DNA of 64,000 nt from NCBI GenBank assembly GCA_964429915.1, contig CAYSDZ010000013.1:1-64000 (forward strand), in the 5' to 3' direction. The notes below the pieces were generated by a model. It searched no databases and was not told the origin of the DNA. It saw only the letters and a program-made list of their open reading frames with translations. Source of the DNA: Alteromonas_F sp964429915. Its GTDB lineage: Bacteria; Pseudomonadota; Gammaproteobacteria; Enterobacterales; Alteromonadaceae. Positions 1 to 7,892 of this stretch are shown here, piece after piece. The stretch's first letter is position 1; each line of letters begins with the position of its first letter. The position numbers and the translations under genes are program-made.

Positions 1-192
1 ATCTCTGTGCTTTTATCTAATAACGATTTACCTGAAATCCGAAGCTTGTATGAGGGCGCAGACATTACCAGCTTTGAAGTAAAAAGAACTATTAGCCAAA
101 ATACCGAAAAACGTAATGCTGTAAAGGAAGTGCTTGCTTTATTTAAAGCACAAGAAGAAGTAGTTATACCTAATCAGACTGCTTCAGTCTGA
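1..192 (+). CDS. dam: DNA adenine methylase Dam, C-terminal fragment
   Basis: The frame is open from the first base of the window and ends at a stop at 190-192, so only the last 63 residues are present. The text LLSNND..E.R.LY.GADI, then VKRTISQN, then a K/R-rich stretch ending in LALF matches the C-terminus of gammaproteobacterial Dam, which methylates the adenine of GATC for mismatch repair strand choice and replication control. In enterobacteria dam lies directly upstream of rpe, gph and trpS, and rpe and trpS follow here, which supports the call. The catalytic DPPY motif lies upstream of the window. A first in-window GTG at position 7 is not the true start. Confidence 0.88.
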   Translation: MSVLLSNNDLPEIRSLYEGADITSFEVKRTISQNTEKRNAVKEVLALFKAQEEVVIPNQTASV

Positions 193-403
193 ACAATAAT
201 TCAAGGAAATCGAGATAATGAAAATCTGCCGAAAAAGATTTTCCCGCTATCCAACTTTTCCAATTAATACTTTGCTCTACTGAATTTGCATTTAACCACA
301 CAGCAAAAGCCATGAATAAAAGGACAACAAACAAACCTGAAAGGGCGCGTTTTTGTAAGATTTTACCTAACGAGCTTTTCACAGCGTTAAACGAGTATTG
401 CAT
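170..403 (-). CDS. possible small single-pass membrane protein
   Basis: This is an open frame of 77 codons with one clear hydrophobic segment (SGLFVVLLFMAFAVW) preceded by a basic stretch, so it would have one transmembrane helix with a cytoplasmic N-terminus. It lies tail to tail with dam and overlaps its last 23 bases. The ATG at 403 has a GGGA about nine bases upstream; an in-frame ATG at 418 has no usable spacing. I do not recognise a family. It could be a chance frame in a short intergenic region, so confidence is low. Confidence 0.35.
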   Translation of the reverse strand: MQYSFNAVKSSLGKILQKRALSGLFVVLLFMAFAVWLNANSVEQSINWKSWIAGKSFSADFHYLDFLELLFRLKQSD

Positions 404-541
404 AGACTTAGTTCCCATCCTGAGACTGATACAAACTAAGTATAATAGAACTTAATCATTTTTAATAGATTATTTTTTAATCGCCATAATAGCTAAGTCT
501 CATTCATTCAACATCGTGTATCGTAAGCCTTCTCCTGCCAG

Positions 542-1303
542 TTAAAACTTAAATATATGGCCCTCTGGTAATTCATAGGCCTCAATATCAGATTTCAATA
601 TGCTTTCAGCCATTTCTTTTGTTCCTCCAAAAAATGCAGAATGCCGATGAAAAGGTATAGCAAAAAACCACTTTTGGTCAGTAGGCCAAACTGCTTGAGG
701 TGCTTTCACGGGTGCCCAATATTCACGGCTTTTAAGCAAGGTACGCCAATAGTTAAACAATACGTTTTGAGGCCCTTGCACCAAGTAATGTTTTTGTTGG
801 GCCATTTTGTATGTTCTTGCACTTGTAAAACGCCCTAACTCATCCGATGAATCTCCAAACCCTTCCCAGAAAGCACAAATACATGTTGCATCAGGATTAC
901 CTGCAGTGTTTGCAACCGTTTCAATAGCATTTATTTGTTCTACTGTTGGCAATCCTTCCAAAGGCTCAGTTGTCGACCCAGGTTTAATATTTCTGTAATC
1001 GACATCATTGCCAAGTTCACGCCAAGTAGTTAATCCATTAAAGTCATTAATTCTATTCTTAACTGCCTCAGACCAGCGTATTGGAACCATAAGCTCAGCT
1101 TGTTCTGTTTCAGATAAACGCTTGTATTCTGCCTCATTTACGGTTTCGGGTAATTTCCATACAGGATGACAAATATGTAAGTAGCACTCAAATCGGGGTG
1201 GCACATATCTGCTAAGCGCCTGCAAAGAACCGTTGCATTCTTGATCCACCCAGTCATAATACGCCCGATTGGTCACCGGAAAAAATTCAGCAGGTAAAAA
1301 CAT
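542..1303 (-). CDS. uncharacterised 253-aa cytoplasmic protein
   Basis: No signal peptide or membrane segment is visible. The sequence is rich in Trp, Tyr and Phe. It has a recurring style (AEFFPV at the start, PPRFECYLHICHP near residue 36, FWEGFG near 145, KWFFAIPFHRHSAFFGG near 212, then a terminal acidic helix) that resembles an uncharacterised family also found in actinobacteria; that resemblance is from memory. Its ATG overlaps the stop of the upstream secreted-protein gene by one base (TGATG), so the two are almost certainly translated together. The pair sits on the opposite strand between dam and rpe, genes that are normally adjacent. No function can be assigned. Confidence 0.75.
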   Translation of the reverse strand: MFLPAEFFPVTNRAYYDWVDQECNGSLQALSRYVPPRFECYLHICHPVWKLPETVNEAEYKRLSETEQAELMVPIRWSEAVKNRINDFNGLTTWRELGNDVDYRNIKPGSTTEPLEGLPTVEQINAIETVANTAGNPDATCICAFWEGFGDSSDELGRFTSARTYKMAQQKHYLVQGPQNVLFNYWRTLLKSREYWAPVKAPQAVWPTDQKWFFAIPFHRHSAFFGGTKEMAESILKSDIEAYELPEGHIFKF

Positions 1304-2172
1304 CAGCAGCGTACAAAATTGGTTCTAATAAATGGAGCGGTGGCAAAAGGAACAGGGCCATTGTAAGACCATCCAACAGGTGCAGTTACATATATTTCAA
1401 AGTTATGAGAAAACTCATCGGCTCTCTGGAAAGGGGGACATCTTCCGAAAACCTGAGTACCTGTCCTGTTTGCGCCATTTTGGAACCATTGCACTGACAA
1501 TCCACGCTTTGGATGAACAGCAGAGTACTGGCTGACAAATACTGGTCCTTGTTCCAAAAATTCATCACCAAATTCTGAGGTAACTCGAGTTTGTATCATA
1601 ATCTGCCGCAACTCAAAATCAATATAAGGAGGCGGTTCACCAAACACATGCTCATACTGACATTTACCTTCAGCTTTTGCCTTGGGTACATCGGGGAGAT
1701 TTTTGAACTCTTCGCCAGGGTGAGGAGTTAAAGCTGATAAGTCAGAACAGGTTATGTTTCCCCCTGAGGCGACTACCTGTATATTTTTTTGGCTAAAGAG
1801 TTGACCGTCTTTTGCATCTACTATATCGGATGTCTCTTGAGTGAAAGAAAATGAAACAGGGATAGATACAAACGACTCTTCGTCACCTACTGAAATAATT
1901 TTGGGGAATGACTGATTGTTCTCGGATTTTTGCAGTGTGGATTGTGAGGTGTTTATACGCTTTTTCTTTTTGAGAGCCTCAATCAGTATAGCTTTTGTTT
2001 TTGTTGCCAAAATATCTTCTTTATCTTTTTTGCTCAAATACTGCTGATAATCAATTTGAGGAACAGCTTCATTTGAAATATTAATGGCGTCTAGGTCGTC
2101 TTGACCCATTACCTTACATACAGTCATTAGCGTAGTTAACATCAACGCAAAACTAAAAATATGCTTCTTCAT
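1303..2172 (-). CDS. exported protein of unknown function
   Basis: The 289-residue product begins with MKKH and a hydrophobic segment ending near MGQ, a typical Sec signal peptide. The mature part has a charged, lysine-rich region (about residues 45-85) followed by a beta-rich C-terminal half with four cysteines (near GNITC, EGKC, GRCPP and the final VRC), which could form two periplasmic disulfides. An AAAGGGAAAAAAG ribosome site precedes the ATG. It is the first gene of a two-gene unit coupled to the 253-aa gene that follows. I do not recognise a domain. Lying against the dam-rpe-trpS direction, it looks like an accessory insertion. Confidence 0.75.
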   Translation of the reverse strand: MKKHIFSFALMLTTLMTVCKVMGQDDLDAINISNEAVPQIDYQQYLSKKDKEDILATKTKAILIEALKKKKRINTSQSTLQKSENNQSFPKIISVGDEESFVSIPVSFSFTQETSDIVDAKDGQLFSQKNIQVVASGGNITCSDLSALTPHPGEEFKNLPDVPKAKAEGKCQYEHVFGEPPPYIDFELRQIMIQTRVTSEFGDEFLEQGPVFVSQYSAVHPKRGLSVQWFQNGANRTGTQVFGRCPPFQRADEFSHNFEIYVTAPVGWSYNGPVPFATAPFIRTNFVRC

Positions 2173-2453
2173 CTTTTTTCCCTTTGTTTGTTGATCTCAA
2201 TTTTTTCCTACACAATCGGTTAAATAGCCGAATGCGTATTTAATTCTTATTGATTACTGGATATTTAAACTTTGCTATATTTTTTTTAATATCTCCTTGG
2301 TGTTATCTGCAAATTGTATGAAAAGCATACTACCAAACTGCCTATTAGACAAGCTCTTTAAATTTTTTTCATAACACAGCCACCCCAATTTGATTTACGT
2401 CCACTTTTAGATATCCTTCGCGTTTTACTTATTTAATTACTTAGGGTAGCCAA
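2173..2453. other. intergenic region between divergent units
   Basis: These 281 AT-rich bases separate the leftward secreted-protein gene from rpe and must carry both promoters. I see no strong hairpin, operator or small frame. The rpe ribosome site (TAGGGT, eight bases before the ATG) is at its right end. Confidence 0.6.
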
Positions 2454-2744
2454 ATGGCTTTTTTGATTGCGCCTTCGATACTTTCAGCCGATTTCGCACG
2501 TTTGGGCGAAGACACTGAGCGCGTATTGGCTGCTGGGGCAGATATTGTTCATTTTGATGTTATGGATAACCATTATGTCCCTAATTTAACCTTTGGTCCT
2601 ATGATTTGTTCTTCGTTAAGAAAGTATGGAATTTCAGCCCCTATCGACGTGCATTTGATGGTTGAACCCGTTGATGACTTGATAGAACGCTTTGCTGACG
2701 CTGGCGCAAACAGTATTTGCTTTCATCCTGAGGCGTCAAGACAT
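2454..2744 (+). CDS. rpe: ribulose-phosphate 3-epimerase, N-terminal fragment
   Basis: Ninety-seven codons are present before a run of N. The start MAFLIAPSILSADFARLG is the hallmark beta-1 strand of the Rpe TIM barrel. It is followed by DIVHFDVMDN.YVPN.T.GP (His and the catalytic Asp that bind metal) and by IDVHLMVEP with the second metal His. The enzyme interconverts ribulose-5-phosphate and xylulose-5-phosphate in the pentose phosphate pathway. Full-length Rpe is about 225 residues, so more than half is missing in the gap. Reading through the gap into the next coding sequence would give a false chimera with TrpS. Confidence 0.93.
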
Positions 2745-2844
2745 NNNNNNNNNNNNNNNNNNNNNNNNNNNNNNNNNNNNNNNNNNNNNNNNNNNNNNNN
2801 NNNNNNNNNNNNNNNNNNNNNNNNNNNNNNNNNNNNNNNNNNNN
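2745..2844. other. 100-N scaffold gap hiding the rest of rpe, probably gph, and the trpS start
   Basis: The gap has no shared sequence at its two ends, unlike other gaps in this window. The left side stops inside rpe codon 97 and the right side resumes at about residue 93 of TrpS. By the usual rpe-gph-trpS order, roughly 1.3 kb (the rest of rpe, all of phosphoglycolate phosphatase gph, and the first third of trpS) should lie here. The 100 N are therefore a placeholder rather than a measured length. Confidence 0.85.
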
Positions 2845-3579
2845 CTCAGTTGGGTATTGAATTGCTACGCGCAAATGGGTGAACTCAATAGAATGACCCA
2901 ATTCAAAGATAAATCATCCAAAAATGAACACAATATTAATGTGGGTTTGTATAGTTACCCTGTTTTACAAGCCGCTGACATTTTACTCTATCAGGCCAAC
3001 GAAGTCCCTGTAGGAGAAGATCAAAAACAGCATTTGGAGCTCACCCGTGACATCGCTACGCGTTTTAACAACCTATATGGCGATATCTTCACCTTGCCCG
3101 ACCCTATGATCCCCAAGCAAGGCGCAAGGATAATGAGCCTCCAAGAGCCTAATAAAAAGATGTCGAAATCTGATAGCAACCCCAATAACTTCATTGGTTT
3201 GCTTGAAGAACCCAAAAAACTCATCAAAAAAATCAAACGAGCCGTGACTGATTCAGACGAACAAGCACGCATTTACTACGATGAAAAAGAAAAGCCTGGC
3301 GTGTCTAATTTATTATCATTGCTTTCATTGGTCAGCGAAAAGTCTGTCGAGGCGCTCGTTCCAGAATATGAAGATAAAATGTACGGGCATTTAAAATCCG
3401 ATGTTGCCGATGCCGTGGTTGCGCTTATCGAGCCTATTCAAACGCGCTTTACCGAAATTCGTTCAGATAGGACTTTTTTAGAAAACACCATGAAGCATGG
3501 CGCTGAAAAAGCACAACAAAAAGCGCAACAAACCCTTGCACATGTTTATGAGGCCGTTGGATTTATTCCAGCTAGGTAA
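2845..3579 (+). CDS. trpS: tryptophanyl-tRNA synthetase, C-terminal part
   Basis: The frame enters directly from the gap and gives 244 residues that match class I TrpS from about residue 93 onward. It contains SWVLNC.AQMGELNRMTQFKDK, the PVLQAADILLYQ helix that contacts tryptophan, VPVGEDQKQH, the ATP-binding KMSKSD loop (normally KMSKS) and the C-terminal anticodon-binding helices ending in YEAVGF. The enzyme charges tRNA-Trp. The N-terminal HIGH-like signature is in the missing part. The stop at 3577-3579 is followed 19 bases later by the pabA start, consistent with one operon. Confidence 0.93.
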   Translation, partial: LSWVLNCYAQMGELNRMTQFKDKSSKNEHNINVGLYSYPVLQAADILLYQANEVPVGEDQKQHLELTRDIATRFNNLYGDIFTLPDPMIPKQGARIMSLQEPNKKMSKSDSNPNNFIGLLEEPKKLIKKIKRAVTDSDEQARIYYDEKEKPGVSNLLSLLSLVSEKSVEALVPEYEDKMYGHLKSDVADAVVALIEPIQTRFTEIRSDRTFLENTMKHGAEKAQQKAQQTLAHVYEAVGFIPAR

Positions 3580-3598
3580 AAAACTCGATGGTTTATCT

Positions 3599-4180
3599 GT
3601 GCTATTATTGATTGATAACATTGATTCTTTTACTCACAACTTAGCGCGCTATTTTGTTGAGCTTGGAGAAAACGTCGAAGTTGTCGCTAATAATGCGATC
3701 ACTTTGGACGACATTGCTGCTATGCGCCCTTCCAAGCTAGTATTAAGCCCTGGTCCGTGCACACCCAATGAAGCAGGTATCAGTCTTGACGCAATACAAG
3801 CTTTTGCTGGAAAAATTCCTCTACTAGGGGTGTGTTTAGGGCACCAAGCCATTGGTCAAGTGATGGGAGCCAAGGTGGTACATGCCAGTGAAATACGTCA
3901 CGGAAAAACTAGCGTGCTACACAACACAGGCGAGGGTTTATTTAAAGGCTTACCACCCTCGTTTTTAGTCACTCGCTATCATTCTCTGGTCATAGAAAAG
4001 GCGAGTTTCCCAAACACACTTTCTTGCGATGCTTGGTGCGAAACCGAATCTGGCAATAAAGAAATCATGGCAATTTCTCATAAAACACTCCCACTTTGGG
4101 GTGTGCAATTTCACCCTGAGTCGCTGCTAACTGAGTATGGTTACGAGTTGCTTCGCAATTTTTTACAGCAAGGGAGTTAA
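3599..4180 (+). CDS. pabA: aminodeoxychorismate/anthranilate synthase amidotransferase subunit
   Basis: This is a class I glutamine amidotransferase of 193 residues with the nucleophile motif GVCLGHQA (Cys) and the catalytic HPE of FHPES. It supplies ammonia to PabB (folate) and in many bacteria also to TrpE. The GTG at 3599 gives an N-terminus LLLIDNIDSFTHNL that lines up with E. coli PabA MILLIDNYDSF; an ATG at 3497 lies inside trpS and would add 34 unrelated residues. No good Shine-Dalgarno is seen, so translation may be coupled to trpS. The neighbours argD, astA and astD downstream match the pabA-argD-ast order of related bacteria. Confidence 0.88.
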   Translation: MLLLIDNIDSFTHNLARYFVELGENVEVVANNAITLDDIAAMRPSKLVLSPGPCTPNEAGISLDAIQAFAGKIPLLGVCLGHQAIGQVMGAKVVHASEIRHGKTSVLHNTGEGLFKGLPPSFLVTRYHSLVIEKASFPNTLSCDAWCETESGNKEIMAISHKTLPLWGVQFHPESLLTEYGYELLRNFLQQGS

Positions 4181-4181
4181 A

Positions 4182-4259
4182 ATGTTTCAACGAATTACCC
4201 ATAAACAGGGTATTCTTACAGCAGTGCCACTAAAAACAGCAATCCTTTTTTCATCATGA
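4182..4259 (+). CDS. 25-codon leader-like open frame coupled to the HDOD gene
   Basis: An ATG at 4182 follows a good ribosome site (AGGGAG) just after the pabA stop. It encodes 25 residues beginning MFQRITHKQGILTAVP. Its TGA overlaps the ATG of the HDOD gene as ATGA. The HDOD ATG has no ribosome site of its own, so this frame probably delivers ribosomes to it. Alternatively it is the true N-terminus of the HDOD protein, cut off by a frameshift. It was found by reading all frames and is too short for usual length cut-offs. Confidence 0.45.
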   Translation: MFQRITHKQGILTAVPLKTAILFSS

Positions 4260-5377
4260 CCGATTTGCCTGATTTACAACAACGATTCAATTTATTGCTG
4301 GTTTCTACAAAGCTTGCAAATGAATCTATCGGACGACGCTCCCCAGGCGAAGTAACATACGAAGAATCCGAACAAGCAGATGCTCGAAGGCGCCTACTTC
4401 ATATTGAAAAATTAACAGCCGCACAAAAAGCAAGCCAAGAAAAAGCGACTGCCGAAAAAATTAAACAAGTCAGTGATGCTTTACATACAAAAGTTATCGA
4501 GGAGCTTCATCCCAAATTTACAAATAGTACGTACGTTGCCGTATCAATATTAGGGCTAAGTGAGGATATTGCTGAACTCCTCGACCTACTATCAACTAAA
4601 GCCTGCTCCGTTCCAAGACTGGAACCTCTAGTGTACCGTGTGCCATGGCTTCATGAAGCCATACTGCGTGAAATAAACCTTCCACAAAACCGGCGTATCG
4701 ATGCTAAAGGGCGCCCCATCAAAATTGAATCTATCCGAACGGCATTGAGTTCATTAGGCGTCGACAACCTTAAAGCGCTGCTTCCTTGTTTAATATTTAA
4801 GTTCGCAACGCCACCAGTCACAGACCCTTACCCCGAGATTAAAAATAAACTTTTTGAGTATAGCGTAGGGGTGGCCAACACGATGGCTAGACTGTCCAAG
4901 CTATTGGATTTGAGACATTTCGACGCCTACCTTCTGGGTATGTTTAGCCAGTTTGGACTATGTGCTAGCGCTAGACTGTATTTTAGAGAGTTTGACGGCG
5001 TGCTCAATAAATTTACGAATGAAGCAATGAGCAAAAAAGACCAGACGACTTATAACACCTTGAAGATACTTCAACCTCTTCCAGAAAATTTAACGCAGTT
5101 ATACAGCACTTACGAGCGCGAACTTACCATTCGCTCGCTCGAATTTCTTGCTTTCAAGCGAGTCAGCCTGCTTCCGGCTTTTCTTGAGCCTAACGACCCC
5201 TACCACGAAGCCTTATCTCTAGCGCAATGCTTCGCGCAGCTTAAAATGCTTATTGCATATCGCTTGGTAACAAAAGAGGAAGCGAAACGTCAATTGTCAA
5301 CACTGAAGATTGCAAAAGCATGGTTAGAGCCGCTCAATGCTTCTGGTTTGTTTAAAATGGATGTAGACATGTCGTAA
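4256..5377 (+). CDS. HDOD-domain signalling protein
   Basis: The 373-residue soluble protein has an N-terminal charged, coiled-coil-like region (about residues 40-85) and then an HDOD-type all-helical domain (about 95-300; LVYRVPWLHEAILREINLP, IRTALSSLGVDNLKALLP and YLLGMFSQFGLCA fit the HDOD pattern). HDOD domains are relatives of HD phosphohydrolases that usually lack the metal ligands and act in two-component or c-di-GMP signalling; the exact role here is unknown. It starts in an ATGA overlap with a 25-codon frame and sits between pabA and argD, a position not usual for the ast operon. Confidence 0.7.
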   Translation: MTDLPDLQQRFNLLLVSTKLANESIGRRSPGEVTYEESEQADARRRLLHIEKLTAAQKASQEKATAEKIKQVSDALHTKVIEELHPKFTNSTYVAVSILGLSEDIAELLDLLSTKACSVPRLEPLVYRVPWLHEAILREINLPQNRRIDAKGRPIKIESIRTALSSLGVDNLKALLPCLIFKFATPPVTDPYPEIKNKLFEYSVGVANTMARLSKLLDLRHFDAYLLGMFSQFGLCASARLYFREFDGVLNKFTNEAMSKKDQTTYNTLKILQPLPENLTQLYSTYERELTIRSLEFLAFKRVSLLPAFLEPNDPYHEALSLAQCFAQLKMLIAYRLVTKEEAKRQLSTLKIAKAWLEPLNASGLFKMDVDMS

Positions 5378-5396
5378 ATAGACGATTAATCCATCA

Positions 5397-5414
5397 AAAT
5401 ATAGTTATTCATAT
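5397..5414. promoter_or_regulatory. possible ArgR half-site upstream of argD
   Basis: The sequence AATATAGTTATTCATA resembles the ARG box consensus (TGAATNNNNATTCA) in its right half (ATTCATA) and poorly in its left half. It lies about 230 bases before argD with a scaffold gap between, so any partner box could be hidden. Weak evidence. Confidence 0.2.
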
Positions 5415-5452
5415 TTCCTGCAAAAAAACGCACAAGGCTTGATTTTATTGGG

Positions 5453-5574
5453 CTTGAGCTTAANNNNNNNNNNNNNNNNNNNNNNNNNNNNNNNNNNNNN
5501 NNNNNNNNNNNNNNNNNNNNNNNNNNNNNNNNNNNNNNNNNNNNNNNNNNNNNNNNNNNNNNNCTTGAGCTTAA
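5453..5574. other. 100-N gap flanked by an 11-bp repeat
   Basis: CTTGAGCTTAA occurs at 5453-5463 and again at 5564-5574, immediately on both sides of the N run (5464-5563). The overlap is too short to be the 55-bp assembler overlap seen at two other gaps, so an unresolved short repeat is likelier. The argD promoter probably lies in or beside it. Confidence 0.6.
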
Positions 5575-5640
5575 GTTTACGAGACTTTTTAAGGTCTTTC
5601 TGCCATACTTACAGCCTCAATTTTTATAGAGGTAGTCAGT

Positions 5641-6849
5641 ATGCAGTTCACACGCGAAACGTTTAACGAAGTTATGGTTCCCAATTATGCTCCAGCGCAA
5701 ATGGTACCCGTTCGCGGTGAAGGCTCTCGGGTTTGGGATCAACAAGGTAATGAATACATCGACTTTGCCGGAGGTATTGCCGTCAATGTGTTGGGGCACT
5801 GCCATCCAGCATTGACCTCTGCCCTTGAAGAGCAAGGAAAAAAGCTTTGGCACTTGAGTAATGTATTTACTAACGAGCCTGCGCTTGCACTGGCTGCCAA
5901 GCTAAACGCATCCACTTTTTCAGAGAAAGTGTTTTTTGCCAATTCAGGTGCCGAAGCCAACGAGGCAGCGTTAAAACTGGCACGTCGCTATGCACTAGAC
6001 CACTACGGTGAACATAAGAATCATATCATTGCCTTTCACCAAGGCTTTCACGGACGCACTTTTTTTACGGTTACGGTGGGAGGGCAAGCAGCCTACTCTG
6101 ATGGCTTTGGACCTAAACCGGGCGAAGTCTATCATTGTGAATACAATAATATGACTCAGTTAGAAGCTTTGTTTTCAGATAAAACCTGTGCCGTAATGAT
6201 GGAGCCTATGCAAGGCGAAGGCGGTGTTGTGCCTGCCGATCCGGTGTTTGCTAAAGCAGTCCGTTCATTGTGCGATAAACACAATGCACTGTTAATTTTT
6301 GACGAAGTACAAACAGGCGTAGGAAGAACAGGTCATCTTTATGCTTACATGGGCTTGGATGTTACCCCTGATATTTTAACCACGGCAAAGTCCTTAGGTG
6401 GCGGCTTCCCTATTGGTGCAATGCTGACTACCAGTGCGATTGCAGCGCATTTAAAGCCTGGCACACACGGCTCAACCTACGGGGGCAATCCGCTTGGTTG
6501 TGCTATTGCACTTGCAGTGCTGAATGAAATTAATACGCCAGAAATCCTTGAGGGTGTGGTTAAGAAAGAGGCGCTATTTAAAGCGCATCTTATGCAAATT
6601 AACGAAGCGTTTAATGTGTTTGACGAAGTACGTGGCAAAGGTATGTTGCTAGGCTGTGCGTTATCCGACAAGTATAAGGGCAGAGCCAAAGACTTTATGA
6701 ACGCGGCGGCTGAACAAGGGTTAATGTGCTTAATCGCTGGCGCCAATGTTATCCGTTTCGCGCCGTCTTTAATTATTCCCGATGAAGATATTAAAGAAGG
6801 TCTTGCGAAGTTTAAACGTGCTATTCAGTCAATCGTAAATGCAGGGTAA
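5641..6849 (+). CDS. argD: acetylornithine/succinylornithine aminotransferase
   Basis: The 402-residue PLP-dependent class III aminotransferase shows GGIAVNVLGHCHP near residue 41, the SGAEANEAA cofactor loop, IFDEVQTGVGRTG and TTAKSLGGGFPIGAM with the Schiff-base lysine, and the GSTYGGNPLGCA substrate loop. It begins MQFTRETFNEVMVPNYAPAQMVPVRG, typical of ArgD/AstC, after a GAGGTAGTCAGT ribosome site. It can serve in arginine synthesis (N-acetylornithine) or, as the neighbours astA and astD suggest, in arginine breakdown on N-succinylornithine (AstC role). Five bases separate its stop from astA, so it heads the ast operon. Confidence 0.93.
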   Translation: MQFTRETFNEVMVPNYAPAQMVPVRGEGSRVWDQQGNEYIDFAGGIAVNVLGHCHPALTSALEEQGKKLWHLSNVFTNEPALALAAKLNASTFSEKVFFANSGAEANEAALKLARRYALDHYGEHKNHIIAFHQGFHGRTFFTVTVGGQAAYSDGFGPKPGEVYHCEYNNMTQLEALFSDKTCAVMMEPMQGEGGVVPADPVFAKAVRSLCDKHNALLIFDEVQTGVGRTGHLYAYMGLDVTPDILTTAKSLGGGFPIGAMLTTSAIAAHLKPGTHGSTYGGNPLGCAIALAVLNEINTPEILEGVVKKEALFKAHLMQINEAFNVFDEVRGKGMLLGCALSDKYKGRAKDFMNAAAEQGLMCLIAGANVIRFAPSLIIPDEDIKEGLAKFKRAIQSIVNAG

Positions 6850-6854
6850 GATTT

Positions 6855-7883
6855 GTGCATATTCTTCGCCCTATTAGTGAATCCGACTTTCCTGCTTTAT
6901 TAGAAATTGCGCGCGAATCAGGGGTAGGCTTCACTTCCTTACCGGTTAATGAGGATTTACTCAAAAAAAAGATTGCTCAGTCTGTGCAGTCTTTCAACAC
7001 TGAAGCAGACAAACGAGCAGGCTCTTATTTATTTGTTATGCAAGACCCTGAAGGCATAGTGCAAGGCACATCAGGTATTGAAGCGTGTGTAGGTTTGGAT
7101 GATGCTTTTTATCATTATCATCGCAGTAAAGTAGTTCACGCATCACGCGAGTTGGCTGTACACAATACGGTAGAGCTCCTCACCCTCTGCAATGATTACA
7201 CGGGAGTATCAGAAATTTGCACGCTATTTTTGCGTGAAAAAGCACGAAAAGGTCAATTAGGTCGTTTTCTGTCCAAATCTCGTTTTTTGTTTATGATAGA
7301 ACACGCGGAGCAATTTTCAGAAACCGTGATTGCCGAAATGCGCGGTGTTAGCGACGACCAAGGTCGCTCACCCTTTTGGGAGTGGTTAGAAAAAAGCTTT
7401 TTTTCCATGGACTTTCCCACTGCTGATTACCTAACCGGTATTGGCAATAAAGTATTTATTGCCGAGTTAATGCCAAAATATCCTATCTATGTAAACCTGT
7501 TAAGCGAAGCAGCACAGCAAGTGATAGGCAAAGTACACGACAAAACGGTCCCAGCATTACGCTTACTAGAACAAGAAGGATTTGTTAATCGCGGATATGT
7601 CGATATTTTTGATGCAGGTCCCACAGTAGAGGCTAATCTTGCCAATATTCGCACTGCTCAGCAAAGTAAAAAACTGCCTGTCAAAATAGATACGCAGCAT
7701 GCCATTTCTGGCAACACGCATTACATCATCAATACCTCCATTGCTGACTTCCGCGCGGTATGCACCGAGTGCTTAGTCACAGACAATCAGCAGCACCTAA
7801 TTATTTGCGAACAAACTGCGCATGCTTTGTCTATTAAAGAAGGTGAGTATGTAAGATTTTCCGCTGCCAACCATTTTCAATAA
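6855..7883 (+). CDS. astA: arginine N-succinyltransferase
   Basis: The first step of the arginine succinyltransferase pathway transfers succinyl from succinyl-CoA to the alpha-amino group of arginine. The 342-residue product matches AstA throughout: GVGFTSLPVNE near residue 24, SELAVHN-like VHASRELAVHN, ELCTLFL-like EICTLFLR, LSKSRFLFM, AEMRGV.D..G.SPFW and FFSMDF.TADYLTG, then IAELMPKYPIY. The start is GTG, preceded by AGGGTAAG, with no earlier in-frame alternative. It is followed nine bases later by astD. AstB and AstE, needed to complete the pathway, are not in the window. Confidence 0.94.
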   Translation: MHILRPISESDFPALLEIARESGVGFTSLPVNEDLLKKKIAQSVQSFNTEADKRAGSYLFVMQDPEGIVQGTSGIEACVGLDDAFYHYHRSKVVHASRELAVHNTVELLTLCNDYTGVSEICTLFLREKARKGQLGRFLSKSRFLFMIEHAEQFSETVIAEMRGVSDDQGRSPFWEWLEKSFFSMDFPTADYLTGIGNKVFIAELMPKYPIYVNLLSEAAQQVIGKVHDKTVPALRLLEQEGFVNRGYVDIFDAGPTVEANLANIRTAQQSKKLPVKIDTQHAISGNTHYIINTSIADFRAVCTECLVTDNQQHLIICEQTAHALSIKEGEYVRFSAANHFQ

Positions 7884-7892
7884 GGAAACCGA

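Noticed and set aside
2692..2744. 5' part of the frame that leads into trpS
   Set aside because: Upstream of the gap it is an out-of-phase shadow of rpe; the trpS part begins at 2845.
2454..2882. Open frame reading from rpe through the N run
   Set aside because: It crosses undefined bases and joins unrelated sequence. Only 2454-2744 is real coding sequence.
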